Part shown: piece after piece, positions 7,835 to 16,882 of the stretch
Layout: each line of letters begins with the position of its first letter
How positions within the stretch are numbered: position 1 is the first letter of the stretch
Assembly (NCBI GenBank): GCA_020636435.1
Contig: JACJXX010000002.1
Coordinates: 1,550,001 to 1,614,000 of the forward strand
Origin: Lewinellaceae bacterium
Lineage (GTDB): Bacteria; Bacteroidota; Bacteroidia; Chitinophagales; Saprospiraceae
DNA length: 64,000 nucleotides
Direction of reading: 5' to 3'
Notes under the pieces: model-generated
What the model was told of the DNA's origin: nothing
The model's database searches: none
Seen by the model: only the letters and a program-made list of their open reading frames with translations
Position numbers and translations under genes: made by a program

Positions 7835-8395
7835 CTATTGCACCCTCACCTCAAACTCCGCCTGCACATCCGTCTCCCCCGTATTGCAAGCATCAGCCGC
7901 AGCCTTATCCGGCTCGTGCTTGAGCACGACGGTGAGGGTGCCATTGCCTGCCTGGCCGGTTTCCAGTTCCGTTTCCAGGCCGAGGGGGGCGCCGTTGCCG
8001 TCGGTATCCAGCGTAACGGGGATGTCCAGCACGCCCGTGGCGGCGAAGCAGATGAGGTGCGCCTCGGCTTCCTCCCGCACTTCCGCAGTAATATCCTTCA
8101 CATTGCTGGCACTCGATTCATCTTTGAATTCGATGTCCAGTTGGTAGGTGGTATTGGCGGCCAGGGTGATATCCTCCGAGGTAGGCGGGTTGCCGCCGTC
8201 CCCATCCGGGTCGGTGAATTTGAAAGCGGAGGCGCCTCCGTCCGGCGCGGTAAAGGTGAGCACGACGGTGGTGATCAGTTCCTGCTCGTTGGAGGGCGGC
8301 GTATCGTCGTCCTTTTGGCAGCCCGTCCAGATAAGGGCGGAAACAGCGAAGAGAAGGAGTAAAAAACGAATAGATATTGAAACATTAGAAGTCAT
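7835..8395 (-). CDS. Surface-type lipoprotein linked to TonB receptor
   Basis: A 186-residue lipoprotein. The N-terminus has a hydrophobic stretch (FLLLLFAVSALIWTGC) with the lipidated Cys at about residue 26. It is followed by QKDDD, an acidic tract like the Bacteroidota lipoprotein export signal that sends proteins to the outer face of the outer membrane. The rest is beta-rich and acidic (TFTAPDGGASAFKFTDPDGD), with two further cysteines near 135 and 171. Family not recognised. It lies 189 bp downstream of the TonB receptor on the same strand, so it is probably a substrate-capturing or accessory partner of that receptor. Confidence 0.75.
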   Translation of the reverse strand: MTSNVSISIRFLLLLFAVSALIWTGCQKDDDTPPSNEQELITTVVLTFTAPDGGASAFKFTDPDGDGGNPPTSEDITLAANTTYQLDIEFKDESSASNVKDITAEVREEAEAHLICFAATGVLDIPVTLDTDGNGAPLGLETELETGQAGNGTLTVVLKHEPDKAAADACNTGETDVQAEFEVRVQ

Positions 8396-8558
8396 CTGAG
8401 TTAATTTTTAGTTTATGATGAATTTAAAAGCTAAGGAATCCTTAATAATCCCACGCAACCTTGCCTTCGCTGCGCTCGTCCGGATAACAATTTTGCGAGA
8501 CGCCAAGCGGCCTGGCCACTACGGGCCCGTGCAGGCAGGCAACCATCCAGCCATTTCA

Positions 8559-8577
8559 CCCTGAGCTTGTCGAAGGG
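8559..8577. repeat. REP-like palindromic motif
   Basis: The 19-base motif CCCTGAGCTTGTCGAAGGG lies directly downstream of the TonB receptor stop. It is a short imperfect palindrome of a kind that I know as a dispersed intergenic motif in many bacteria. Its core GCTTGTCGAAG recurs at 26446-26456 and 26470-26480. Confidence 0.6.
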
Positions 8578-8584
8578 CAACCAT

Positions 8585-10939
8585 TTAACCATCCCCAAAC
8601 GGCACCCGCAAATGCACCGACACATTGCGCCCCGTCTCATCCGCGAAGTAGCGGAATCGGTTGAGGTACTGCCGGTAGCTGGCATTGAACATGTTGAAAA
8701 CGGCCAGGCTCACTTCCAGGGGTTGTTTGCCGAGGCGGAACTGCGCCCCTCCCTCCAGCTTGAAACGCGTATGCCCAGGCGGCGGCGGAGCGTAGTCGAT
8801 CCCTGCCGGGTGAGCGGAGTCGAATCCCGGCACCCGCGTTTGTTCCAGGACATTGATCATGGCCAGGCGTAGGTAGGGAGCCGTTTTATCATCTTCCCCG
8901 AAGCTGTATCGCAGGGCGTGCTCGAACTGGTCAGGCGGCATGAGGCTGAGGTGCTCCTCCCGGCTACGATTCCAGGCGCGCAGCAGCGAGGCCTGGCTTT
9001 CCAGCCGCAGCCCCGGCATTGCTTCGTATGCCAGTTGCCAGTCGAGCCCCATCAGGCGGGCGTCGGCCTGAGCGTAGCCAAAAGCCGGGAAAGCGCCGCG
9101 GATGGTCAGCACCGGTTCTGCCTGCGGTTCGAGGAAGATAAAATGGTCGATGACATTGTAGAATAGGCTGAGCGTAGCGCTCAGCTTGTCTTTATCGTTC
9201 AGTTCAATCGTGAAGCTGCCGTTGTAGGCTCGCTCCGGTTGCAAGTCCGGGTCGCCCGTTTCGAAGGAGGCGGCGCCGTGGTGCACGCCGTCGCTGAACA
9301 GTTCGTTGACGTTGGGTGCGCGCCAGGCCGTGCCGAAGTTGAAGCGCAGCTCTACCAGCCTGGGGAAGCGGTAGATGGCTCCGATCGTGCCGGAGAGGTT
9401 GCGAAAAGCCAGTTGCCGGTTGATGGTGTCCCGCCCCTGCAGGCCGACATCCATCCACTGGTAATCGTAGCGCAGGCCGCCTTCCACTTCCAGGGGGAAG
9501 GGGAAGTTTTTCCAGCGCTCGATCCAGAAGAAACCGGCCGTATAGTTTTCGTAATTAGGAATCAGGGCTCCGCGGTCGGTGGTATTGGCCTGCTGCATAA
9601 AGTGAGCGCCGATACTGCCCCGCAACAAGTGGATGGGCTGGTGTTCCCAGCTCAGCTCGGCGGTGTGGGTAGTGATCTCGAACTCGATCTGCGGCTCGTC
9701 GAAGTTGCCGGGCAGGCTGCCGTAGGCACGGTGGGCGTCGAACTCCTGCCTTCGGTTGAACTGCCGCGCCAGCTGTAGCTGTAAAGTACCCAACTCGCCG
9801 GTTTCCAAAGCGCCTTTCCACTTAAACAGCTCGTGGTAAATGCGCTGCTGGGGGCGGCCCAGTTCGTAGGAGAAGGCGCCATCCTGGAGGGGGCGTTCCC
9901 GTTCGATGGCATTCGCCAGGTCGGTCAGGTTGCCGATGTGAGAACCCCTGAAGATGCCCAGTTGGGTGTAAAAGCGGGAGAAGAACAGCTCGGTGTTCCA
10001 CTGCTCCTTTTTCAAACCCAGGGCCCAGGAGAAGTTGAGTTCCTCCACGCCGGTATTCTCCAGGAAGTAGGCAGGCGTCCGGAGGTTGCCGCCCCGCTTG
10101 ACGGTGCCCTGCAGGCGGCCGCTGATGGGCAGTTTGCCCTTGAGCGCCCCTTCTATCATTCCGGAAGCCAGCCCGGTGCGGCCGTTGCTGAGGCCCTGCA
10201 GGTTGATTTCTCCTCCTATGCCAGGCTTTTCCCGCAGGGGGCGGGGGGCTATCAATATCACGCCGCCGATGGCGTCGGCTCCGTAGCGCACGCTGCTCGC
10301 CCCTTTGATTACTGTTACTTTATCGGCGAGGAAAGGGTCAATTGCCGGAGCGTGCTCGTTGCCCCACTGCTGGCCTTCCTGCCGGACGCCGTTGTTGAGC
10401 AGGAGCACCCGGTTGCTGTGCAGGCCCTGGATGACCGGCTTGGCGATGGTGGCGCCGGTGTTGAGCACGGTTACGCCGGGCAGCTTCTCGATGGCGTTGC
10501 CCAGGGAAAGCCCTCGTTCGGAACTCAGCTGGGCGGCATCGAGCGTGGCGCTGGCGCCTGTTGCCTTTACCGGTTCGGCTTTACCTTTGACCACTATTTC
10601 TTCCATGAAGATACCGTGAGATTCGAGCAGGAAATCCTTTTGGGTATCTTCGGTAAGGGTAATATGGTGCGCTACGTGATCACAATTGACGTGCGAACAC
10701 ACGATGGTATAAGAACCTTCGCAGATGCTATCGATGAGGTATACCCCATTTTCGTCGGCCATAGCGCCAATATGGCTGCCCGCGATAGCTACATTGGCGA
10801 AAGCCACCGGCTCCTGGGTATGTGCGTCGACAACTTTCCCTTGCAGGGTAATGTCGCAGCGGTTTTGCGCCGTCAGCGCCTGGGCGCCGACAGACAATAC
10901 CAGGAGCCATTGCCACTTAAGCAATAGCTTCTTCTTCAT
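8585..10939 (-). CDS. TonB-dependent receptor, probable metal (zinc-like) uptake
   Basis: A 784-residue outer-membrane receptor. It has a signal peptide to about residue 24, a carboxypeptidase-regulatory-like domain (CDITLQGKVVDAHTQEPVAF, residues 28-110), a plug domain (about 115-235, ending VIKGASSVRYGADAIGGVI) and a 22-strand-type barrel. The barrel ends in a typical aromatic-poor tail (VSVHLRVPFGDG). The regulatory domain carries an unusual Cys/His cluster (SHVNCDHVAHHITL). Together with the His-rich membrane protein encoded just upstream (11112-11507), this suggests transport of zinc or another soft metal, as in ZnuD-like receptors. That substrate is inference. The lipoprotein at 7835-8395 follows on the same strand. 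Confidence 0.85.
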   Translation of the reverse strand: MKKKLLLKWQWLLVLSVGAQALTAQNRCDITLQGKVVDAHTQEPVAFANVAIAGSHIGAMADENGVYLIDSICEGSYTIVCSHVNCDHVAHHITLTEDTQKDFLLESHGIFMEEIVVKGKAEPVKATGASATLDAAQLSSERGLSLGNAIEKLPGVTVLNTGATIAKPVIQGLHSNRVLLLNNGVRQEGQQWGNEHAPAIDPFLADKVTVIKGASSVRYGADAIGGVILIAPRPLREKPGIGGEINLQGLSNGRTGLASGMIEGALKGKLPISGRLQGTVKRGGNLRTPAYFLENTGVEELNFSWALGLKKEQWNTELFFSRFYTQLGIFRGSHIGNLTDLANAIERERPLQDGAFSYELGRPQQRIYHELFKWKGALETGELGTLQLQLARQFNRRQEFDAHRAYGSLPGNFDEPQIEFEITTHTAELSWEHQPIHLLRGSIGAHFMQQANTTDRGALIPNYENYTAGFFWIERWKNFPFPLEVEGGLRYDYQWMDVGLQGRDTINRQLAFRNLSGTIGAIYRFPRLVELRFNFGTAWRAPNVNELFSDGVHHGAASFETGDPDLQPERAYNGSFTIELNDKDKLSATLSLFYNVIDHFIFLEPQAEPVLTIRGAFPAFGYAQADARLMGLDWQLAYEAMPGLRLESQASLLRAWNRSREEHLSLMPPDQFEHALRYSFGEDDKTAPYLRLAMINVLEQTRVPGFDSAHPAGIDYAPPPPGHTRFKLEGGAQFRLGKQPLEVSLAVFNMFNASYRQYLNRFRYFADETGRNVSVHLRVPFGDG

Positions 10940-11111
10940 GTTTTGCCTGTCTTTTCAGTCAATTCTCGGAATGAGGCATTCGCGCATCGCCACAAAAACA
11001 CGAAGACACAAAATCCGCACGAAAATTGTTCTCCTTGCCTTTCCGGCCGGATTAGGCAGGGTGAAGGCCTCATCAGGAAAATTGCTGTTTCTTCTTGATA
11101 CAAAAATATTG

Positions 11112-11507
11112 CTACGCAAAAGAGGCAAAACAAGGCGGGCCGCGCTCCCGGATGTGGGAGAGGCTGGGATGAGTGTGAGAAAAGGAATATTCAAATTGTT
11201 TTTCCACCCGCAGAGAAGGCCTGGAAGTGTGGGCCACCGGGGGCTCCGCTTCCAGAAATTGGGTGTAATGGATGAGGCAGAGGGTGCAGTCGTGGTGTTT
11301 CAGTTCTTCGCCGTGCAGGTGGTGGTCATTGCCGCTGGCTTCGCAGGCTACGATGGCCTCGTGGTGTTCCAAAAGGTGGTGAGCATCCCTCATGCCGATG
11401 GGCAGGAGGAAGATCAGGAGCAGGCCAAAACTCCCTATAAGACGATATGTCGACTGCCTCAACACTTTTAAGGGATAAGCGCTATTTATGCTTTTTACAA
11501 CACCCAA
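11112..11507 (-). CDS. His/Cys-rich small membrane protein, metal uptake-associated
   Basis: A 131-residue protein with one N-terminal membrane helix (SFGLLLIFLLPIGM, about residues 26-39) that may be an uncleaved signal. A metal-ligand-rich stretch follows: HH at 43-44 and 48-49, Cys55, HHLH at 62-65, then HHDCTLCLIH at 71-80, which is an HHxCxxCxxH-type site. Small His-rich proteins with this pattern commonly precede TonB receptors for zinc or copper in Bacteroidota. It lies 172 bp upstream of the receptor gene on the same strand. I would expect control by a Zur- or Fur-type repressor, but I could not find a convincing operator. Confidence 0.7.
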   Translation of the reverse strand: MGVVKSINSAYPLKVLRQSTYRLIGSFGLLLIFLLPIGMRDAHHLLEHHEAIVACEASGNDHHLHGEELKHHDCTLCLIHYTQFLEAEPPVAHTSRPSLRVEKQFEYSFSHTHPSLSHIRERGPPCFASFA

Positions 11508-11577
11508 GATAACGTAATGTTTTTTGATAATCCTATTTGGAGATGCGAATTATTATGGCAATCGCATGAAATGGGAT

Positions 11578-11731
11578 CGACCTTGAAAAGGTCGTATGTT
11601 TATAGGAAACGATGTTTTAAGCCCTCCCGACCTCGCAGAGGTCGTACATCTACCCGTTTGTACGACCTCTTTGAGGTCGAAAATTTAATTATACGGGATA
11701 ATTCTATAGACGTTTGACCCGCTTCGGGGTC
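11578..11731. repeat. Cluster of short hairpins sharing one stem
   Basis: Three 17-bp hairpins share the form CGACCT-Y-loop-R-AGGTCG: 11578-11594 (loop GAA), 11628-11644 (loop GCA) and 11663-11679 (loop TTT). A fourth, different one with stem GACCC/GGGTC lies at 11716-11731. They fill the 320-bp space between the divergent metal cassette and the serine hydrolase genes. Nothing else is visible in that spacer. Confidence 0.85.
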
Positions 11732-11827
11732 AAAACATATTTCATGCAATTGCCTTGTGCGAATTATGGTTAATTCGCAATTAAAGAAATCTTCCTATCT
11801 TCCCCGGCAGAACAAATACTCAAGACT

Positions 11828-13192
11828 ATGCCTTCTTTTCCACGTTTCGCACCGCTGGCATTCCTGGCTTTCCTATTGTTTGCCACCTGTTCCAAAGAAG
11901 CGGCCGAAGACCCCGTCAACCATCTCCCCGAGATCGATACGCCCATGGAGGTGCTGGCTTACGCCGACTCTCAGTTCGTTTATGCCATTCCGGTAGAGGA
12001 TGTGGATGGAGACATGGTGACGGTGACAGTGGAAGGCCTGCCCGGCTGGCTCAGTTTTGAAGCGGGCAGCCGCAAGCTGAGGGGCACGCCCTCCCGGCAG
12101 GACGAAGGCGTACGCGAGCTAACCATCATCGCCGATGACGGGAAAGGGCAGCGCAGCCGGAAACTCGCCATTCGGGTGGCGGTGCTCCTTACGCTTCAGG
12201 AAAAGCTGGATATGGAGCTGCTTCAGCATTTTCAACTGACCACTGCCGGCATCCTGGGCGTTTCGGCGGCGGTGGCCACGCCGGAAGGCGAATTGCTGGC
12301 CTCCACGGCCGGCCGGCACAGTTACTACAGCGGCGCCCCTCTCGATCCAAGCTACCGTTACCGGATGGCCAGCGTGTCTAAAATATTTACAGCCGCCCTG
12401 ATCCTTCGCCTGGCGGAAGAAGGCTACTTTCAGCTGGACAGCCCGGTGCAGGACTACCTGGCCATAGACGGGCTGGAGTACAGCGAGGCCATCACCATCC
12501 GGCAGTTGCTGAGCCACACGGCCGGGCTGGTGGACCATCTCAACAGCAGCGATTTCTTTACCGGCAACTGGATGTCCCGTATCTGGACGAATCAGGATAT
12601 CATCAGCTACGCCGTGCAGAAAGGGATGTTGTTCGAACCGGGCACTTCCTACGCCTATTCCAATACCGGGTTTTACTTCCTGGGCGCTTTAGCCGAGAAG
12701 GTGACCGGGCTTCCTTTGCGGCAGGCCTTTAAGCAGTGGATATTCGAACCTTTGGGGCTGGAACAAACCCTGTACGATGACTTCAGCAACCCAGCCAATA
12801 AGATCGATAACCTGGCGGAGAACATCCGCGCCTACGAATACCACCTCTCGGCAGTAGGCGCCGCCGGGGCTATCGTCTCCACGCCCACCGATGTGGCGAA
12901 ATTCGGCCTGGCGGTATACGGCGGCGGATTCCTCAGCCCCGCCTCTCTGGAGCAGATGACTACCGACTACGGCTTTGCCGCCGGCGGAGACCACTACGGC
13001 CTGGGCACCCGCTTGTGGGACGACCACGGCATCATCCATCACGGCCATACCGGGGCGTTGATGGACTACCGCACCATTCTGATGTACGTTCCGGCCAAAG
13101 GAATCTGCATCGTGCTGGCCACCAATGACCCGCATAGCCGGTGGTTCGACCTGGTAAATGGCCTGCTGGTGGATATTGTGCAGTTTTACTGA
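11828..13192 (+). CDS. Beta-lactamase-fold serine hydrolase with N-terminal Ig-like domain
   Basis: 454 residues. The N-terminus is a lipoprotein-like signal (FLAFLLFATC, Cys21). Residues 33-118 form a cadherin-like putative Ig domain (VEDVDGDMVTVTVEGLPGWL ... GTPSRQDEGV). From about 125 the protein is a class C beta-lactamase/D-Ala-D-Ala peptidase-type hydrolase. All three catalytic motifs are present: SxxK as S182-V-S-K185, YxN as Y277-S-N279, and HTG at 407-409. Members of this family act as esterases, peptidases or D-amino-acid hydrolases, so the substrate cannot be read from sequence. The next gene (13355-14716) is a close paralogue in the same orientation, 162 bp downstream. Confidence 0.85.
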   Translation: MPSFPRFAPLAFLAFLLFATCSKEAAEDPVNHLPEIDTPMEVLAYADSQFVYAIPVEDVDGDMVTVTVEGLPGWLSFEAGSRKLRGTPSRQDEGVRELTIIADDGKGQRSRKLAIRVAVLLTLQEKLDMELLQHFQLTTAGILGVSAAVATPEGELLASTAGRHSYYSGAPLDPSYRYRMASVSKIFTAALILRLAEEGYFQLDSPVQDYLAIDGLEYSEAITIRQLLSHTAGLVDHLNSSDFFTGNWMSRIWTNQDIISYAVQKGMLFEPGTSYAYSNTGFYFLGALAEKVTGLPLRQAFKQWIFEPLGLEQTLYDDFSNPANKIDNLAENIRAYEYHLSAVGAAGAIVSTPTDVAKFGLAVYGGGFLSPASLEQMTTDYGFAAGGDHYGLGTRLWDDHGIIHHGHTGALMDYRTILMYVPAKGICIVLATNDPHSRWFDLVNGLLVDIVQFY

Positions 13193-13354
13193 ATAAACCA
13201 TTCAAAATGTTAAAGTCAGGACGAAGGCCCCTATTTTTCTGTAACTAAATGCTGGAATTGTCGTTGAATATTTCGTATATATGTCTTCGGGTAATTTCGG
13301 GATCAATATCCTTTGGCTTTAGTTCATCTATTTTAAAAAACCTTGGCGGCACAC

Positions 13355-14716
13355 ATGAAACACATCCGTTGGCCCCTGGCAGCCTTTGTTCTAGCCTTGT
13401 CCTGCCTGATCGTTGCGATCGCAGACCCCTTCAATACGCCTCCCATCTTCGTGGAGCCGCACGGTACGTATATTCAGGCCTTCACCGAATCACCCTTTGA
13501 ACTGGATATTGAAGTCGAAGATATTGACGATGATGTATTGAAGGTCACGGCCCACAACCTCCCGGACTGGCTCACCTTCGACCCCTACCTGGTGCAGTTG
13601 TACGGCAACCCTGCGCGAGCGGACAAAGGCGAATACGTGATCACCATCAAGGCCGATGACGGCCGGGTGGTCCGCACCAAGATGATCAGCCTGGATGTGG
13701 AGTACGGCCATTCGGTACAGCAGCACCTGAATGAGGCTTTTTCCAGCCTTTACGAAACAGAGACTACCAACCTGCTGGGCGCTTCAGCGGCCATCATCAC
13801 GCCCGACGGCGCCCTGCATACCTCCACCATGGGGCGGAGCAACCCCTGGAACAATGATGCGGTAAGCCCCAACCACCGCTACCGGGTGGCCAGCGTTTCG
13901 AAGTTGTTCACCTCTGCCCTGATCCTACGCCTCGTGGAGGAAGGGCGCTTCCAACTGGATGACAAACTCTACGATTACCTGCCGCTCGAGAACATACCCT
14001 ACAGCAAAGAAGTGACCATCCGGCAGTTGCTTAGCCACACGGCCGGCGTTATCGACCACCTCAACCACCCCTCGTTTTACCGCGGCAACTGGAAATACCG
14101 CACCTGGAATGCCAGCGACATCCATTACTTCGCTTCCCGCCGCCGCGCGCGCTTCAAGCCGGGGCAGGGTTACGCCTATTCCAATACCGGTTTTTACCTG
14201 TTGGGGGAGCTTATAGAAAAGGTGCTGGAAAAGCCATTGGCGGAAGCCTACCAAGAATACATCTTCGACCCGCTGAACCTCCAACAAACCATTTACGACG
14301 ATTTCAGCACCCGCCGCCATAAGATCGACAGCCTGGCTGAGAACGGCAGGGCCTACGAATACCATCAATCGGCGGTGGGCGCCGCCGGCGCCATCGTCTC
14401 AACGCCCAGCGATATCGCCCGCTTCGGCCATGCCCTTTATACCGGCAAGCTGGTCAGCGACACTTCCCTTCAGGAGATGATCAAAGACATCGGCAATGCT
14501 GCCGGCGGCGACCACTACGGCCTGGGCATGCGCCTGTGGGACGACAACGGCATCCTCCACATGGGCCATACCGGCGCGCTGATGGGCTACCGCGCCATCC
14601 TGATGTACCTGCCCGAATACGGCGTGACCATCGCCCTGGCCACCAACGGCCAGCACTATAAGTGGCACGACCTGGTGAACGGCCTGATGATGGAAATGGC
14701 GGATTATTATCGTTAA
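13355..14716 (+). CDS. Beta-lactamase-fold serine hydrolase, paralogue of preceding gene
   Basis: 453 residues from the ATG at 13355 (MKHIRWPLAAFVLALSCLIV). The in-frame ATG at 13343 adds only four residues. It has the same architecture as its neighbour: an export signal (to about 23), an Ig-like domain (about 28-115) and a serine hydrolase domain with S180-V-S-K183, Y275-S-N277 and HTG at 405-407. Long stretches are identical or nearly so (TIRQLLSHTAG, YAYSNTGFY, AYEYH-SAVGAAGAIVSTP). Here the signal Cys lies mid-helix (LSCLIV), so it may not be lipidated, unlike the first copy. Its TAA stop overlaps the stop of the converging peptidase gene in a shared TTAA at 14713-14716. Confidence 0.85.
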   Translation: MKHIRWPLAAFVLALSCLIVAIADPFNTPPIFVEPHGTYIQAFTESPFELDIEVEDIDDDVLKVTAHNLPDWLTFDPYLVQLYGNPARADKGEYVITIKADDGRVVRTKMISLDVEYGHSVQQHLNEAFSSLYETETTNLLGASAAIITPDGALHTSTMGRSNPWNNDAVSPNHRYRVASVSKLFTSALILRLVEEGRFQLDDKLYDYLPLENIPYSKEVTIRQLLSHTAGVIDHLNHPSFYRGNWKYRTWNASDIHYFASRRRARFKPGQGYAYSNTGFYLLGELIEKVLEKPLAEAYQEYIFDPLNLQQTIYDDFSTRRHKIDSLAENGRAYEYHQSAVGAAGAIVSTPSDIARFGHALYTGKLVSDTSLQEMIKDIGNAAGGDHYGLGMRLWDDNGILHMGHTGALMGYRAILMYLPEYGVTIALATNGQHYKWHDLVNGLMMEMADYYR

Positions 14717-16824
14717 TTCCCCTCTACCATCTCCAGCTGATACAACAAAAACCGCGTCCGGAACTCATAGAAATCGATCAACTGCTCGGTCGACTGGCCG
14801 GAGCCGTGGCCGCTGTCGTAGTTGATGTACAGCAAGATGGGGTCTACCTGCCCGGGGTTGTTTTGCAGGGCAGCGACGAATTTTTTGGCGTGCAGCGGAT
14901 CCACCCGGGAGTCGTTTTCCCCGGCGATGACTAAAGTCGTCGGGTGGTTGACGCCCATCCGGATGTTGTGGTAAGGCGAGTACTGCAGGATGTTCTGAAA
15001 GTCTTCCTTTTTGTCGGGGTCTCCGTACTCGGGAATCCAGTAGCGGGCGATGAGGAACTTATGGAAGCGGATCATATCCAGAAGCGGTACGGCGCAGGTC
15101 GCGGCTTTGAAGAGGTCGGGGCGCTGGGTGAGCACGGCGCCGACCAGCAGGCCGCCGTTGCTGCCGCCTTCCATGGCCAGCCTGCCGGTATTGGTGTAGC
15201 CCTCCCGGATCAGGTATTCGGCAGCGGCAATGAAGTCGTCGAAGGTATTTTGCTTTTTGAGCAGCATGCCGTCTTCGTGCCATTTCTCTCCGAACTCATC
15301 TCCTCCCCGGAGCCCCACCTCAGCGAAGACGCCGCCCCGGTTGATGAACATGGCGCGCAGGCCCACGAAGGAAGGGGAAATCCCGATGTTGAACCCGCCA
15401 TAGCCATAGAGCAGGGTGGGGTTGTCGCCATTCAGCTCAACGCCCTTTTTGTGAACGATGAAAATAGGCACCCGAGCGCCATCTTTGGATTTAAAGAATT
15501 CGATCCGGGCTTCGATATCTTCGGTATTGACCGGCACTTCCTGTTCGTAGAACAGTTCCCATTCCAGCTTTTTATCCGCCAGTTTATTGGGGTCGAGGCG
15601 GAAGATTTTGGAGGGGCTGGTAAAGGTGCTCAGGCCCACGAAAACAGCGTCCACATCGCGGTTGTAGCTGACCCAGGAAATGTTGCCCACTTCCGGGGCT
15701 TCGATCTCCTTGATGAATGTGCCGTCGAGGGCGCAGAGGCGCAGGCGGCTGAGCACGTCTTTTTTCTCCTGGGCAATCAGGTAGTCGTCCGTCACGGTAT
15801 AGCCTTCCAGGACGACGTCTTCTTTTTCGGGAATAAGCACTTTCCAGTTTTCGAAACCGGGCTTGCTTTTGTCGGCTGCCATCAGTTTGAAATTGGGCGC
15901 TTCGTGGTTGGTGTAGAAGTAGATTTTATCTCCGATGGCGTTGGGGGAAGCCCGGAATTTTTGGTTGGCGTAAATCTCCGCCGGTTCTGCCTTGGAGCCG
16001 ATTTGCTTCATGCGCAGGGAGTGGGTGGCGTAGAAATCGCCTTCGCTGAAAAAGGTGAGGTCGCTGTAGCGGGTATCGAAAACCGAGGCGAAGTTCTTGG
16101 CGTCTTGTGGCACGACCAGGGTCAAATCTTCGCTGCGGGGGCTTCCGATCTTGTGGAGGCGGACCTCCACCGGTTTTTGCTGGTCGATCATTTCCTGGGT
16201 GCGCACCCACAAATAGGCGTGCTGCTCGTCTTTGGTCCAGGAGAAGTTGCGCAGCCCTTCTATGGGATCCCCCAGTATTTCACCGGTTTTGGTATCCAGG
16301 ATATAATAAGTGCTGATCTCTGCTCCTTTAGACTGTACGCCCACGGCTACCCGCTCCGCCTTTTCGGTGAAATCCCGGCCTGTCATAGATGTTTTCCCGG
16401 AAGGGTCGAGCTTTTCCGGGTCGAACAGCAGGATGTCTTCCCCGTCGAGGCGGGTGTAGAGCTTGGACTGCTTGTCGCCTTTCTTGCGAATGGTGTAGAA
16501 TTGCCGGTCGGCGACCAGCTGCATGGGGCTGATAACGTCGCGGTCGATGTAGGCCTGTATCTCATCGCGCAGGCCGGGCACTTCGGGGTAAGAACCGTTC
16601 ACGTAATCGAGGGCCGATTCGTGCTGGGCGCGGCTCCACTTCTGTACTTTCGGGTCGTCTTTGTCTTCCAGCCAGCGGTAGGGGTCGGTCAGGTAGTATC
16701 CGTGCAGGGTGTCCGTTACAGGGTTCACATCAGTTTTAGGGAAAATGAATTGTGCTTTGGTAATATTCATTGTTGTGAGGCTAAATGCAGTTGCGAGCGC
16801 AAGATGCAGGATGGTACGTTTCAT
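14713..16824 (-). CDS. Prolyl oligopeptidase family serine peptidase (S9A)
   Basis: 703 residues with a signal peptide ending near residue 24 (FSLTTMNITKAQ), so this copy is periplasmic or exported. The N-terminal propeller domain begins with the family signature PYRWLEDKDDPKVQKW and runs to about 420. The catalytic alpha/beta-hydrolase domain follows. By my count the triad is Ser555 (GGSNGGLL), Asp638 (ENDSRVDPLH) and His673 (DSGHGSG), close to the spacing in porcine prolyl oligopeptidase. It should cleave short proline-containing peptides. An IS element sits 42 bp upstream of the start codon and has probably displaced part of the native promoter. Confidence 0.92.
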   Translation of the reverse strand: MKRTILHLALATAFSLTTMNITKAQFIFPKTDVNPVTDTLHGYYLTDPYRWLEDKDDPKVQKWSRAQHESALDYVNGSYPEVPGLRDEIQAYIDRDVISPMQLVADRQFYTIRKKGDKQSKLYTRLDGEDILLFDPEKLDPSGKTSMTGRDFTEKAERVAVGVQSKGAEISTYYILDTKTGEILGDPIEGLRNFSWTKDEQHAYLWVRTQEMIDQQKPVEVRLHKIGSPRSEDLTLVVPQDAKNFASVFDTRYSDLTFFSEGDFYATHSLRMKQIGSKAEPAEIYANQKFRASPNAIGDKIYFYTNHEAPNFKLMAADKSKPGFENWKVLIPEKEDVVLEGYTVTDDYLIAQEKKDVLSRLRLCALDGTFIKEIEAPEVGNISWVSYNRDVDAVFVGLSTFTSPSKIFRLDPNKLADKKLEWELFYEQEVPVNTEDIEARIEFFKSKDGARVPIFIVHKKGVELNGDNPTLLYGYGGFNIGISPSFVGLRAMFINRGGVFAEVGLRGGDEFGEKWHEDGMLLKKQNTFDDFIAAAEYLIREGYTNTGRLAMEGGSNGGLLVGAVLTQRPDLFKAATCAVPLLDMIRFHKFLIARYWIPEYGDPDKKEDFQNILQYSPYHNIRMGVNHPTTLVIAGENDSRVDPLHAKKFVAALQNNPGQVDPILLYINYDSGHGSGQSTEQLIDFYEFRTRFLLYQLEMVEGN

Positions 16825-16853
16825 AAGGGGATTGGTTTGGATTTTATGGAGTG

Positions 16854-16882
16854 CAAATTTAGGGAAACGGCTTTTTCACAAA
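16854..16882 (-). promoter_or_regulatory. Possible hybrid promoter formed by IS end
   Basis: On the minus strand TAAATTTG (16854-16861) matches the Bacteroidota -7 consensus TAnnTTTG, 29 bp before the peptidase start. The native sequence upstream is cut by the IS. The IS terminal repeat itself supplies TTTG at 16879-16882, 17 bp from the -7 box, within the spacing reported for flavobacterial -33/-7 promoters (TTG, 17-23 bp). So the insertion may have rebuilt a promoter. This is inference from motifs. Confidence 0.45.
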
